Shown here: positions 32,289 to 45,895 of the stretch, in pieces
Numbering within the stretch: position 1 is the stretch's first letter
Layout: each line of letters opens with the position of its first letter
Source: Progne subis subis
Taxonomy: Eukaryota; Chordata; Aves; Passeriformes; Hirundinidae
Assembly: GCA_022316685.1 (NCBI GenBank)
Contig: JAKJHU010000083.1
Location: 1,240,001-1,304,000 of the forward strand
Reading direction: 5' to 3'
Length of the DNA stretch: 64,000 nt
Notes under the pieces: model-generated
Database searches by the model: none
What the model saw: the letters and a program-made list of their open reading frames with translations, nothing else
Told to the model about the DNA's origin: nothing
Made by a program: the position numbers and the translations under genes

Positions 32289-33274
32289 TCCCTTTATTAA
32301 GGTATTGATAATAAGTGAAGACAGGAATTTATGGTCATTGTGAGGAGATTTTAATTTTATTTAAGGGCTCTCAGTCAGGTTTTCTCTGTCTCGGGTATAT
32401 TTTCTACTGCTTATAAAAGATTGACTTTTAATGATTCTAGGGCTTTTCAGATATCAGATCATTCCACCAGGAAGACTCTCTGTAACATGTCCAGGAAAGA
32501 CATGGAAAGATAGGAACAAGAAACAGGGAATCTAGTTTATGATGCCAGGCTTAAACTTTACATGAATGATGAAAGACTTATTTAAGTTTATTCTCTTTGT
32601 CTTATTTAGGTTTAAATGTATTATTTCTGTCTTATTTAGATTAAGGGGTTTTTTTCTCTATCTTAGTTAGATGTAGATTTATTATCTCTAAATTCACTGG
32701 CAGGTAAGCATTGGAGCAGGTGGGACTAGACAAGTTAAAGGACAGTGTTGAAACAACAAAATCGGTGTGGTAACAAATTTTTTAGAAGAAACAGGTTTCT
32801 GAATCTTAAAATCCTGACACAGCTTGGTTTTAGGTGCAAAATACCTACTGAAGAAGTACTGAAGTGAATGAAAAATCTGTGAGGCAGCTCATAAGGAAAG
32901 GCTGCTTCTTTTTTTCAGAAAAATTCCAGTTGCTCAGAAAGATCTAACTCTAGACCTTTATTTATTCAGGACTGTGAGTAGCTATTTTTTATTACAGCAT
33001 TAAAAGAATATTTAAATGTGTAGAACTCAGTTTAAAAGCTTGTAACACACTTCAGAAGATAATGGGACATATTCCTTATAAAACTTTGAGTGAGAAGCTG
33101 GCCAAACACAAGAAACTGCTCTCATCTGTGTGGCCAACAGAGCCAGGGAAGGCAAACAGAGATGGGCATAAAATTCCAGAACTCCTGCAGAAATAGGGAA
33201 GCTTGACTCTTCCATTCTGTTTGAGCGCAAACCCCCTCAGTATTTGCACACCAAATGCTCAGACAGGAATTTTA

Positions 33275-33445
33275 TAGCAGCAATTAAAATCTTATCAAAC
33301 AATCATAAAATAGTCTCAGAAGGATTTGTCCATCAGACAGACCTCCGAAGGGTGTTTTTGCTTTTTTCATGTCTGGTTGATTGGTTGGTTGGTTTTTGAA
33401 GTGTTTTCATGCAACAGCAGAGCACAGCACCAGAAGTTTTGTTGG
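33275..33445 (+). repeat. Diverged direct repeat, copy 1
   Basis: Shares an ordered series of matches with 36245-36415: tatagcagcaattaaa, atcataaaatagtctcagaagga, gtctggttgattggttggttgg, tttttga, gcagagcacagcacc. Spacing is preserved between them. It is probably an old dispersed element or a local duplication; the family is not recognised. Confidence 0.7.
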
Positions 33446-36244
33446 ATTTAAAGGAGAAACCTCATTTTTGCTAAAGCTATTTAGGTTCCAGCTTTGGCAA
33501 TTTCTCCTTGGAGATTTTTCTATACTTTCCTAGTTTTGTCTTGGGACGTTTGGCCTGAGAACTTTCACCCCAACAGCCCTGAGTATTTCAGGGCAACAGC
33601 AGGATCAGGGGAAGTGAAATCATGGAGGTTCCTGAGCCCAGGTTCCCTCATTTCCACACTGAGCAGGGCACAAAACCCCGAAATCCCAAAGCAGCCTTTC
33701 ATCCAGGGAATGATTGCCTGGGATAGAATTTCTCCATTTGAACAGGAAGCTGGGAGCAGCTTGTTGTTTCCTTAACATGCTGTAGCCAGCACTCTGGGAG
33801 GAAAGATCTAATAAAATTTAAATAGACAATTTATCTTCCCTCTCTGCTCTCCACTGCAGCAAAACAACAAGAATTGGATGTTCTTGTATGAGGCAAGGGC
33901 CTCACTTGTTTATGGGCTGAAGTTAATTAATAGGAGAAAGCAGAATCTGCTCCAGCCTTTGTCACCTCTCATTTGGAGAAATAAAACAGGTGTCCAGAGC
34001 TCCTAGTGGTTATAGCCACCTCTCTTCAGTAAAATAAAAATGGATTTGTTAAATTTCCCATAGATAAGGATCTCTGTGGCAGAGGGCAATTAGAGATTGG
34101 GATTTTGAAGTGGTTATTCTGGGCTATTGGCGTTTTATTATCACAGTAGAATGTCTGCTGGTATTCAATCAGAAATTACAACACTTAGGGAAAGTTTTGA
34201 TTTATTCATAAAAGGCACAGATTTATGAATGGTGGTGGAAAAAACCCATCAAGTAAACCCCCCCCCCTTTTTTTTTTTTTTTTTAATTTTTAAAGGGGGT
34301 TTTATTTACAGTGGGTTGCTCATATTCAAAAACCTGGAAAACCTTTCCTAATCCAAATTTCATAGAAATGGGGGATGTTTTTGTGAACTGGCATTTTTTT
34401 GTGGAAATCCCATTTGCAAAAGCCTCACCTAGGTCTGCTTTTCAGCTCTGTGCATAAAATGTGTGTGGGCACACAGGACTGGCCGCTTTCCTCTAAGCTG
34501 CTCAGAATGGCTCAAACCCCATTTTCTTCTTCCTATGGGGTGGAAGGGAAAAATGGGATAATTGTACCTCTGATTTTGAAGCCTTTCCCAGTCTTCAGGA
34601 TTGTTAAAAATATCTGCGAATATATTATGGGGAGTATCAAGGGAAAACCTTGAGAGTATAGGCAGGAAAACAGGGTCTGGTTCTTGAAACTTGCTCAGGA
34701 TGTTGCAACAATTGGGATATTTCAGGTGTCATTCTGGGTGCCCAAAATGGAGAGGGTCTGATATCAATAAATATTTAATTTAAAAAAATAGGTATCACGT
34801 GATGCTCTATTGATATGCCAGTCTAATTTAGCAGAGCATTTATGAAGGTCTTTACTAATCATGTTGCTTTTTAATATAAAGTTCATTGTGACACCTTGCC
34901 AACCAGTGAGATGTCCCCTGCAGGTTTAGAGTAACATTTTGGAATTTTTTTTCTTTTAATGAAATGTTTTTCTAGTATTTTTGGGCAAATTAACTTTTGA
35001 GTCAAAGCGTAGTGCTTGCTTAAAGAGAAATCTGCCTGTGGAATGCGCCCATCCTTACAGTGGTTTGTGAAAGAGGTTAGCAAGTAATTTGCAGCTATTT
35101 ATAAATATGGCCCATTCAGAGTCATGGAATCCCTTAATTAAAAGCAGTTTGTACAAGGAATATTTAATACAATACTAAAGTTTCCCTAGTGAGCCATTGG
35201 GGTGTTTTTGCCAATTACAAAATACAGATTTCTGCATGTCACCATTAATGGATAACAGTGAGGTCTTTGAGTCTCTAATCTCTTTTTGAAAGATGTTGCA
35301 GCTTTAAATAAACAGAGCAAAAAGTCCTGCAGATTAAAACCTGGCATGTTGTATATTCTGATAAAATTAGGAAATTCATTTAAAAGCACACTAATTATAC
35401 TCAACTGTTTAATATGCAAACCTTTAAGCCACAGAAAATGAAAATATGGGGAAGTTAAGCAGGTGGTCTCAGATCTTCTCAGACACAGATTTACACACAC
35501 AAACTTCTGTCATTTGAAAGCTCTTCCACTGCAGAGTTAAGGGTGGGTTCAGGTACAAACTTTAGTGGATTTATATTTTATATGCATTTCTTTCCATGTC
35601 TTATTTTTTGGGGGGGGGGGGTGGGGAACAAACCCAGAACCTTGTAGCAGTGGAGCATCTTTTTTATCTTTTGGAGCTCAGAATTAATAGCACTAAAAAT
35701 TAGCTTGGGCTTAAAACTGAATATGTGATTAAAGCTTTTACCACTAGGTTTTTTAGTTAGGTAGAGGGTGAGAATATCTAACTGTACACAAAGTAAACAA
35801 GTCTACATCCTACTCCGTGTATTCCTGCTTCTCAGATGTTTGTGTTAGCAACAGATAACTGCTGTAAAAGAACAGTTTCAGATTTTCAAAGAAAGACACA
35901 TATTTAATATTCCTTTGTACTTGCTCTTCCTCCCATTCTCATGTGGAGCTCATACTCTTCCCAAGTGGAACTGCAGGTCTCTTAAAAAAATCTCTCAGAG
36001 AATATTCTAATTTTTAAGTTTAGGGAGCAGTGGGCAAACAACAAGCAAACCAAAGCAAACCCCAGCAAAATAAGACATCCTAGCGTTCTTTTTTCTTGGT
36101 TCTGATGAGAATTGTCTCATCAGAGGTTTTTATTTAATGGAATCCCTTGAAACTTGTTACTATATGAACCCCAGCAACAGTGGCCTCAAATGACCCACCT
36201 GTATGGTGAGGCAGAAGCAAATACAGAGTAATGACTCCAATTTG

Positions 36245-36415
36245 TATAGCAGCAGTTAAACCTCACCAATCAATCACAAAATGGTCTCAGAGGAATTTGT
36301 TTGGCATACAGATCTCAGAAGGTTCTTTTGGCTTGTTTTTCTGTCTGGTTGATTGGTTGGTTGGTTTTTGAGAAGCGTCTTTATGCAAGAGCAGAGCACA
36401 TCACCCTTAAGACTG
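36245..36415 (+). repeat. Diverged direct repeat, copy 2
   Basis: Partner of 33275-33445 in the same orientation: tatagcagcagttaaa, atcacaaaatggtctcagaggaa, gtctggttgattggttggttgg, gcagagcacatcacc. The conserved 22-nt core is identical in both copies while the flanks have drifted. Confidence 0.7.
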
Positions 36416-38330
36416 GATTTGTGCTCTGCCTCACTTGTTGGAGGAGCCACAGACTTCAGAATTGGGGCTTAATTTGCACAGACAACCTTTCCCATTGCCC
36501 TTTGAATTAAAGGATCCTTGCAGATTCTGAGATGTGCCAGAACGCAGTGTTGAGCATTCAGCATTTGCTGAATGAATTGGCACGGGGGCAGGAACTGACA
36601 CCTGAGGTGTCACCCAGGGGTTTGCTGTGGGCTGGCACAAGGCCACCAGCATCTGCAAATTGTGTCACACCAGCGTGAGGCACTCAGCAAGCTCAGCTCC
36701 GGTGGCTCTCACAGCCCATTTCCCAAGAGATCATCTTAAAGATTCTATTTAACTGTTTGCAATCTGTTGTGTATGGAGAGCTTTTATATATCTTACATAT
36801 TTAATTTTCTGTAAAGGAAATAATTTAGAATGTAGAGCTAAAACGAGGTAAAGTCTTGATTGGATCGAACATTTTTGATAAAGAAAAATGTGAGGAAAAT
36901 TTATTTTAAAGAAATGGTCTATTTTAATAAATGTCGAGGCAAAGATTGCTGCTCAATATTGATCTGCATTCAGACCACAGACAAACCCAGTGTGCATTTT
37001 CTGTACAGGAAGGTATAACCATCACAGGAGGAAATGGAACAAGCAGAACTTTAACCAAACCCACAGCTAAAATTATGTTTATAAAAGTTGCACCATTGAA
37101 CCAGAGACTGGGGTTCCATACTAAAGCCTAGGACTTCCCACTGGCTGTAACTAAGGTTGTAGAAAAACCCTCCTGGGACATGCAAAAAAAATCAAAATCA
37201 ACTCCTGGATCTCCTCCCTGAAGGATAATTAAGATTTAGAGTCTAAATGTAAACCCAAGCCCTCAAGTGGGGATGTGCCATGGCAAGAAGGGTTAGATCC
37301 TAAAGAATAAACAGTTTGTTTAAAGGCTTGTGTGATTTATTTAAATCTGATACAAAAACGTCAAACTCCATAATTTTGCAGTGATCCTGCTGTGGAAAGT
37401 GGAAGCCCTGCGCAGGACTCTGCTCTTTTACTCTAAAATACAGAAGAATTCAGCCCTGTGAACCCTTTGTGGCATGAGAATCAGGCCTGTGTGGGTGCTC
37501 TGCTTTCCTTGCTGCCCGTGGTTTGAATTTTGAGCAGCACTTGCAGAATTTGCTGCATCTTTATGTGGGAAGAAAGTAGCACAGATAATGTTATGCACCT
37601 GTTTCACTCATTAAAGCAGAAAATAGAAATTCTTATTTTTTTATACATTTTTTTTAACTTTATATTTGAATTTGCTCAACTTCTGCATCCTGCTCCCCAG
37701 AACATACTAGGAACAACATTTACAGGTGACCCCAATTCATGCAGCATCTCCTATGGAGACCTAATCTGATTTTACTCACCTAAAACTGGGAGGATTCAAA
37801 AAGAAACACCAACATACTGAAGATGTTTTCTATCTCAAAGCTTTCTATATGCAGTAATCCTTCACCAAACTCCTTTACCTTTGTACAGTTTAGTCTTGAC
37901 CTAGAATAGTCTGAGTTACACCTAAGAGTTGGCATCTCTTTGCAAAATTGACCTCTTGTTTACAATTTTATACTAATCACCTTACTGACCTTTCAGTATT
38001 GAATTTATTTGCTGTTGCAGTGCCCTACTCTCTACTGTCTGAATATTAAATGTGTTTGTTTTCCCAGAGGGCTAGAGAACATTGGACAAAAGGGTTCAGC
38101 AGGAGAGAGTGAAATAAAAAGAGGTTGTGAGTCTTTAACCTTGAGCCTGAAATGAATGTGAACCAAACTCCAGATACTTGGCTTAGATGAAGCCAGGTAA
38201 ACATTCGAGTATAAGCCCACACACTACCAACCAGAACACGGCTGTTGGTGCTTACCAGGCTTTGGAGATTTTGCCTAGATGGTTGTACTTAGGACTGACA
38301 TTCTGAACATCACCTTTTTCTTCTGATGGG

Positions 38331-38365
38331 AAAAAAAAAAAAAAAAATTGTAGTATCTAAAATTC

Positions 38366-38404
<39 letters not shown>
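38331..38404 (+). repeat. A17 ... T37 tract pair
   Basis: A run of 17 A (38331-38347) followed after 20 bases by 37 T (38368-38404), then gctttgctttg and (GTTTTT)n. The two tracts are complementary and could pair in RNA or single-stranded DNA. Confidence 0.9.
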
Positions 38405-38407
<3 letters not shown>

Positions 38408-41400
38408 TTGCTTTGTTTTGGTTTTTTGTTTTTGTTTTTGTTTTTCCTTGCCTCATGCAGTATATAAATCTGACTTTCAAGGTGGGATGAAGCTGAAGAG
38501 TTTTTTTCTGTTACAGCTCCAGAGAAGAAAGAAGTGGAAACTTATAGCAATGTCAAAAATGTCCTGAAGTGTTGTCCCCGCAGTCTTTTGTTAAAAGCAG
38601 TTCATTTTTTTCTGTTGTCTCCATTACTGTGAGAAAAGGGAGCTGTATCTCACTGTTTGTCTTCCCTTGGCATTGTCAGTCTCATAAAGAAACACCATTA
38701 CATGAACTCTACATAGTTCATACTAAACCAACACTTCCCAGGTTCTATCCATCACGGATGTCCCTGCTTTTCCACGCTTTTACAGCCATAACAACATCCC
38801 AAGTTCATCTGCTTTATTTTATCTTAAAAAAAAAAAAAAAAAAAAAAATCTGGCTGGGCTTTGTTTCAGCAGAGCCCCAAAACATTTTTACGCCAGCTAT
38901 CACCTCAGATCTTGAATTTAAGCATGTGTTAAATGAATTTATTGCTGTTGGGCCATGTAACTCTGGGTAAATAATATTTTTAAATCTGGGAGCTGGATCA
39001 GCTATAATAGGTAGAATAAATAATGTAGTATTATGGTAGAGAAATTAAAATGCCACCTTTATATGCAACAAACCCTCCACCTTTTTTTTCTACTAAGTTT
39101 TGTCCCTGCAAGCAATAATTTGATCCATTGGGGGATAGACTTTGAAGGAGATTTTGAATTTTATTGTAATGCAGAAATTTTATCACTGAATGATGGGTGA
39201 CATTAAAAAAAAAAAAAAAAAAAAAAGTTCTCTTCTGGATGCCAAGCTAAACATGCAACATTTTTATTTGAGGAGGGAGTTTCCTCTAAAGTGAAAAATT
39301 AATGGAAGATTAATATCCATCTCTGTAGAGAAATTTTAAATAAAGATATGGGTTTCTACAGCTCCCTTGTGAAGAAAACTCTTTAGAAATTTAATTTCAT
39401 TTATTGTCACCTTTAGGCACTTGCCCAGTTTGGCTCTTCCGTTACCATTGCCTTCAGAAGATGAACTACCTTAGGTATCAGCAGAGCTGAAGCAGTTCTA
39501 AGCTCATATTTCCAGTACAAACCAAGGTGAACAACTAGAAGACATTCTAGAAACATCTCAATGTTCTTGCAAGACCCAAACAGTCCAGGCCAAAAACTTT
39601 GCCACACACCTTCACCCAAAGTGAGAGGCAGCAGCTCTGTCTTCAGACCATGAAGTTAAAAGTCATTATTGCAGTGCTCCCCTGCAATGTCTCATTAATA
39701 AATTAATTCAAGAGCCACTACAGAGCCCCAAATCCAGGTCACAGCAGGCACATTTGCAGAGCTGCCTGTCAAACACAGTGGAATCTGTAGTTTTCCCTGG
39801 ATTGACCAGAGGCTTGGAATTAAATCCAAATGAGATGCCAAATGTTGGTACTAAAGCAATGCAAATACTTTCCCTACTGTGGGACATGGAGCTCACAAAT
39901 CGAGATCAGTTCCTCCCTTGCTAAATCATGGAGACTTAAATACAGTTTGTGTGATGAAGGAAAGCTTTCCTTTCTTTGGATTCTGATGGATCTGTTAAAG
40001 ATAATATCAACCCCTTTTGTTTACGTAAAAATTTATTAATGTAAAAATTTACCTTCACTATAAGGAATCCAGCTGGCAAGTAGAACCTAAGTCCATTCCA
40101 TGAGAAGTGGCTGTTTCCAAGACAATAGAATTATCTTGTTAATTGATAGCATTCAGCTGCAGCTGAAGAGGTGACTGGTATTTGAGTTTAGAAAGCAGAA
40201 ATAGTGGGGAGGTTTGCAGAAATGTCATCTCATCAGCCCAAACTATAAAGTACCCATGGTACAGAAAGTTTCCTGATTTAAAATCCGGCAATACAGGAAT
40301 GTGGTTTTAAGGCTGCCTCAACAATCATACATTTTTTTTCATCATTCAGGCTAATTACTCTGCACTTTAAAAGACAAATTAGGGGGTCATAAGCTTCACT
40401 TAAGTGAAGGAATTTATCACCTTTTCTGTCTTTAGCAAAGCAGATGAATCTCTTACCCCACTCTGTTGACTCTACAGAGCCCTCACACAACTCAGATTCA
40501 GCTCTCGTAAAGCCCTGGTTTTTAATTCCAGGAGCTCTCTTAGGTACAGTGTGATTGAAGTGGGTAAAGCCGATTCAAAATTAATTTATTGATTTTATTG
40601 TGCAAGTCAATCTTCCCTCTTGCCCCTAAAATGTTCTCGCACCCCAAGGTCTGGCTGAACTGTTCTGCACCACTCCAATGCTCTTACCTGGAGTGCAAGC
40701 GGTCACATGAACTACTTTTTGTATTGTGCCCTGCTGTTACCAAATGTGTTTGTGAAGGGCAGGGAGAGTGTTTGGGCTGACCCAATGATCTGAACACGGC
40801 AGGACTTCAGCTGTTATGATTTTTAAAAGACGATGAATATCCAAATTTAGAGAGCATAAACAAGGACCGAGTTCAAAGAAGAAAAAAATAAAGCCCAAAA
40901 ACCCCAAGTCAGCCTCTTCCTCAAACGTGCTGAAATTCTGTACAACTTGGCCAGCTCCAAGCATGGGATCAGCTGGACCCCACAGCTGGAACCCTGTGGC
41001 CCCGTGCCACTACTGAAGTGCAGTCTTGCCAAGGAAAAGAGGAATTAAAGCATCCCAAAGCAGTGCAGCATATTTACATGTAAAAAATCCACATGCCAAC
41101 CACCAAACCATTTCAAATATGTGTGGAGAAGCTTTCACAGTACCTGCTTGCACCTTTTCTGCCTCTGCCTCTGTTTTAATCTTTCCCCCTGAGATATGCT
41201 CAAGGTTCGTTCATGGACTACATGGAAGTAGAGGGATAGAACTCATACTTAGTCATGAAACATTTGCCAACAGATCACGTTTTGCCATTCTGTTTTTTCC
41301 TCTCAGCCCCTCCACCCTCTTCCAAAAAGTTCTGGTTTTTTCAGCAGTAACCCAGCACAACCCTTCACTTCTTTTGAGAACTGGTAGGGTCCTGGGACCT

Positions 41401-42539
41401 AGGATGCATCCCTCCCTTTGCCTACCCACAGAAGACATAGCATTCCCGCTCCTCACTCTGCTCCTCCCATTTCCTACTGGGAAAACAGTGGGCACCACCC
41501 CTGAGAATTGCTGGGCTGACTCTTGAGTTGATTTTCACCTCTGCTCTTACTGCCAGGTGGTTTCTGGCCTTAGGTGGCCCCTGGCACAGGTCACTGACCT
41601 GCTTTAAAGACTGCATATATGGCATCAGTTGTGTGGCTTTCAGCATTTAACTGCAGGACCAAGACACCAAATCGGAGCAGCTCCCAACAATGGGACTCAA
41701 TTCAACCCAACAACCAATCCATTATTTTTTTACATGTTCTTCTATTTATTAACAACCTGAATGGCTAGAACAGTGGGTCTATACTCGAGTGTTTACCTCA
41801 CATCTGCATGAAGGACAAATAAAAGTTGGTTCAACGATACTATGTTCACATTATCCAGGCTTCCAAGTATAGTTGTTGTGTGCAAGTTATCTCTGTTCAT
41901 GTGGTAGCTGTGATTTTTTTTCCCCCTGTGGTAGCATGATTACGCTTAGTACTTTGTCTGCTTGGCTTTTTGTGCTCTTGGCTGCATCCATTTAGATTTT
42001 GCTTTAAAACATTGATATTCTAGTTTTTACACTTGGCTCCTGTGTGTGTCTCATACGTACCCATCCAACCGTGTCCGTGTTCTGTGCTTTTCTGTTTGTG
42101 AAGTGTGATATGTTATGTGTAATGGTTTTTTTAACAACAACACAAAAAGAGACTTTTTAATTAAAAAAAAAAAGCCTTTCTACTTACTCACTGCAAAAAA
42201 ACTATCAACATGCATGGTTTGACATTTGCATTACAATTAACATGGCTTGTCTTTTACTAGGGGTGTACCACACGAGTGGACCTTGGCTTTCTTTAACCAC
42301 TCCTCCCCATCAGTTCTTTGATGGCTTTAAACCTTGATTTATTTTAATATTGCAGTTGGTACAGATATTCAAAATGCACATAACTGAGCCACTCGTTTAT
42401 GCATATAACATCCAGAGACTTTGGACTCCAGCTGCCTGCACTGCCCTAACCATGTGCTACATTTTTCACCAAGTGTTCTCTGCCCTGGTGTTGCACTGGG
42501 GAGGTGCCCTCTGACAGCCCTTTCCTTTTCTCCCCCTAG

Positions 42540-42851
<312 letters not shown>

Positions 42852-43461
42852 CTGAAAAGGTCACGGCAAAAACAAAGAAAAAAAAAAAAGAAAAAAAAAA
42901 ACAAAAAAAGAAATATAAAAAGTTAAAGTAAAATAAAATAAGAAACCCCACAGCAACCGAGATATATAAATATATATATTAAAAAACATTGCTGGCTGAA
43001 AAGCTGTTTGAACTCTTATTCACTCTGAGACAAGTGAATGAATTGTTGATCACAATGGTTTTGGGGAAAGAATGAATGGCTGATTTACATACCCCCCTCC
43101 TCCCCTTCCCTTTCAGAAAAACAAAAACAAACAAAAAAATCCTCCTGCATGAATGTACTGTACACTGCTGGCCCTTCTTTTTCTCTTTTTGTTTGTTTTT
43201 ATTTCTTTTTTTTTTTCTTTTTTTTTTTTTTTTTTCCCCCTTGGTTTTTTTGGGTATTTTTTTTCCTCCTTAAGCAGGAACTGCAGAGGACTTCTTCCTG
43301 AGGCTATTTATCCAATTCACTGGTCTGTGAGTTTTTTGAAATGCTTGTGTGGCATGGACTCAATTGTATAGATTAATTTAAATAACTTTTTTGAAGTTGC
43401 AAAGCTTAACTTGCACAGTAGATTTGCACCAGTTGGACAGAGGAACTTAAACATTTATGAG

Positions 43462-43556
43462 ACTATATATAGAGATATATACATATAAGTATATAGATAA
43501 TTAATTATATATATGTATATATCTATCTATATATATATAGTTATATATATATAAAG
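43462..43556 (+). repeat. TA-rich, partly palindromic block in the 3' UTR
   Basis: About 95 bases almost only A and T with repeated tatata, atctatctat and a taattaatta-like palindrome around 43500. The sequence could fold back on itself. It contains TGTATATA at 43514-43521, matching the Pumilio consensus TGTANATA. Confidence 0.75.
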
Positions 43557-45490
43557 TTTCTTTGTTGGCATGTTGCCTTGTTTCTGCTCAAATTGCTCTG
43601 ACTATTTTAACTTATTTATGTCCTAAAAAAAGAATGTAATTTGTTTACAAACCTGTAGATAATATCCTTAACTATTTGTAGGGTTAAGAAAGCACTTCCT
43701 GCCGAAGTAGTATAAAAATGGCTCAGCTCAGCTCATTGAAAATGTCTGTACTCTCACAACCTGGGTATTTTATTACAACTGTGCTCTGATTTCTGCCTGA
43801 TTTTTTTTTTTTTTTTTTTTTTTGTTTTGTTTTGTTTTAGTTTGGTTTTTTGTTTATTTGTTTTGTGGGTTTTTTTGTTTGTTTGTTTGGGGTTTTTTTG
43901 TTAATAATGTAGATACTGCTAGTAAATAACAAAAGAAGCCAAAATATAACACATTGGATGTAGCATTGTGATCCTATATACAGGGAGGTAAACAAGGCTT
44001 CCTTTGTTTCAAATAAAAATCAAAATGATCAGGTTCTCTCCTTTTTTTTTTCCTTCCTTCCCTCTGATAATCTGCTTGAACTCGTTTTGGTGCAACATAC
44101 AATAATGGAGGCTATTTCATTCTTTAGACATACAGCAATGGCTTCGAAAACTATTTTTAGAGAGACATTAAATGACTTTTTAATTTAAAATAAGTTATAT
44201 TTGGTTTGTCTATATGGAGACATAACAAATGTTACAATCTTGTGATATACTGTGTTAATCCTTTTCAATTAGTACTTTAGGCGTTTATTTCCTTATTATT
44301 TGCGAAGTATGGGCTGTTGGCATTTTGGATGAAAATCACTGTAGGTTGCTGCCTTGATTTATTTTTTTTTAAGAACAACATAATTTCTGCACTATTAGGA
44401 CTGAACAAATCTTTATTAATTGTGTATTGAGATGTGCTTTGTGTGATTATTTTTTTTTTAACCACGCTTGTGTTCCTGTAGTAACACAGTAATACATTAT
44501 TTTACCTTGAGCTTTCTACCAAGAAAGCTGCTTTGAAAACCTGCAGTTTGGAAGGTGAAAAACATTTTTCAAGATGGTAACAGCCCTAAAAACATAAAAA
44601 TTATGAGCTTATACAATTGCTTTGTCAACCACTTGAATGCTAAGCACTTTGTGGATCACAGATTTTTCATAAATGATTTTTGTATTTAATATAAAGTTTG
44701 CTTGAAGACTTTTCAGCATATGATTTTTTCCATAACTGTACAGTGCAAAAGACATTTGGAATTACACAATCGATCATGCCAGGCGCGTTGGAACAAAACA
44801 CCCTCCAACCATCTCAGTCAATTGAGTTATTAAGGTGTTTTTCTGGTTGTCCTAAAGCTGGGTCCATACAGTGGCGCATCTCTGCAGTCACAGCAGCTTA
44901 ACCAAGCCAGAACTCTCCAAACCGAGCTTAGACTCGTGGCCAAACTGCAGACTGAAGCCAGATGTTTTCAGGGTGCATCAGGACTATCAGCCAGGTAAAG
45001 CTCTAAGCAGCTTCCCTTGCCAGCTGCTGGACTCTGGGGTAGGAGCTCTGCTGCTTTGGCTCGTCCTTAGCTCTGTGGTCCAGGCTGTGCCCAGGTGAGC
45101 AGTGGGACCTGGCCCGAGCCCCCAGCTGTGGTGGCTGGCTCCCAGCACCCCGGCAGGACGGTGCTCTGAAATTGGTGATTCCCCTTGTACACCACGGATT
45201 GGCTCTCTGGGGCCTGCCTGGGATCTCTGTCCAGAAGACAAACGCGGTCTCTATTTACAGGGAAGCCTCTAGCTTTGGACTCGAACATCTACAGAATACT
45301 GGAATGGTTTCTTTTCAGCATCTTAACACACTGACTGTTTGCCTTTTTGTTTTCAAACACTCTTCATATTTTTTCTTGGTTCAGTTTTTTTTTAATTTTT
45401 CCTTTTTGAATGTTTTCCTGTAGGAGTACCCCTCCCTAAGGTACCATTCGCAGACTTGAAAACTGTTAAGAAAATGAACACTGCATTCTG

Positions 45491-45498
45491 TGTATATA
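45491..45498 (+). promoter_or_regulatory. Pumilio-type motif TGTATATA
   Basis: Matches the Pumilio response element TGTANATA on the sense strand of the inferred 3' UTR, 400 bases before the main polyadenylation signal. A motif match only; such 8-mers also occur by chance in AT-rich sequence. Confidence 0.4.
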
Positions 45499-45885
45499 TA
45501 GTAAAACATATATAAACTGAGATGCATAGAAAACTTGGGCTTTTGTGAGCAGAGACTGTGCTTTATGTATATGATAAATGATAGATTTTTTTTTTTTTTT
45601 TTTAAAAGCAGAATAGCTATGACCTTTCAACTACAAGTCGTGCATCACAATTCCTTTCTTTTATTGCTTGACCTCTCTGTGATGGGAACAATGGATCAAA
45701 AACCAAAATGATCAGTTTGTTAAAATTCCCTGCAATATATAAATGCTCGCTCTCTACGTACTGTACTTAGCAGCATGAGATTTGTGGACAACAATACAGT
45801 GGTACATTGGCAATCCATCCCACTAGGGGTTATTAATATATGTTCATTCATCTGTTTTTATGAATTTTTTTATCTAGACAATAAT

Positions 45886-45895
45886 TGTAAATAAA
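45886..45895 (+). terminator. ATP2B2: Polyadenylation signal AATAAA overlapping a Pumilio motif
   Basis: The string TGTAAATAAA contains the Pumilio consensus TGTAAATA (45886-45893) fused to AATAAA (45890-45895). A T-rich stretch with TGTT and TTATT (about 45946-45963) follows as a plausible downstream element. This is the best candidate for the end of the ATP2B2 transcript. Confidence 0.65.

Larger units (their letters stand above)
31586..42539 (+). other. Large ATP2B2 interval between alternative and terminal exons, 11 kb
   Basis: Donor gtgagt to acceptor tctccccctag. It holds a probable LTR (31775-32288), a diverged direct repeat pair (33275-33445, 36245-36415), long A and T runs at 38331-38404, A runs at 38826-38848 and 39205-39226, and two TGCATG motifs (41815, 42211) within 730 bases of the terminal exon. 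A 166-residue open frame at 41026-41526 lies here but is not recognisable. Confidence 0.7.

Noticed and set aside
41026..41526. 166-codon open frame in the intron before the terminal exon
   Set aside because: Pyrimidine-rich sequence yields Ser/Pro/Leu/Phe-rich translation without any known domain, and flanking splice sites are not convincing.
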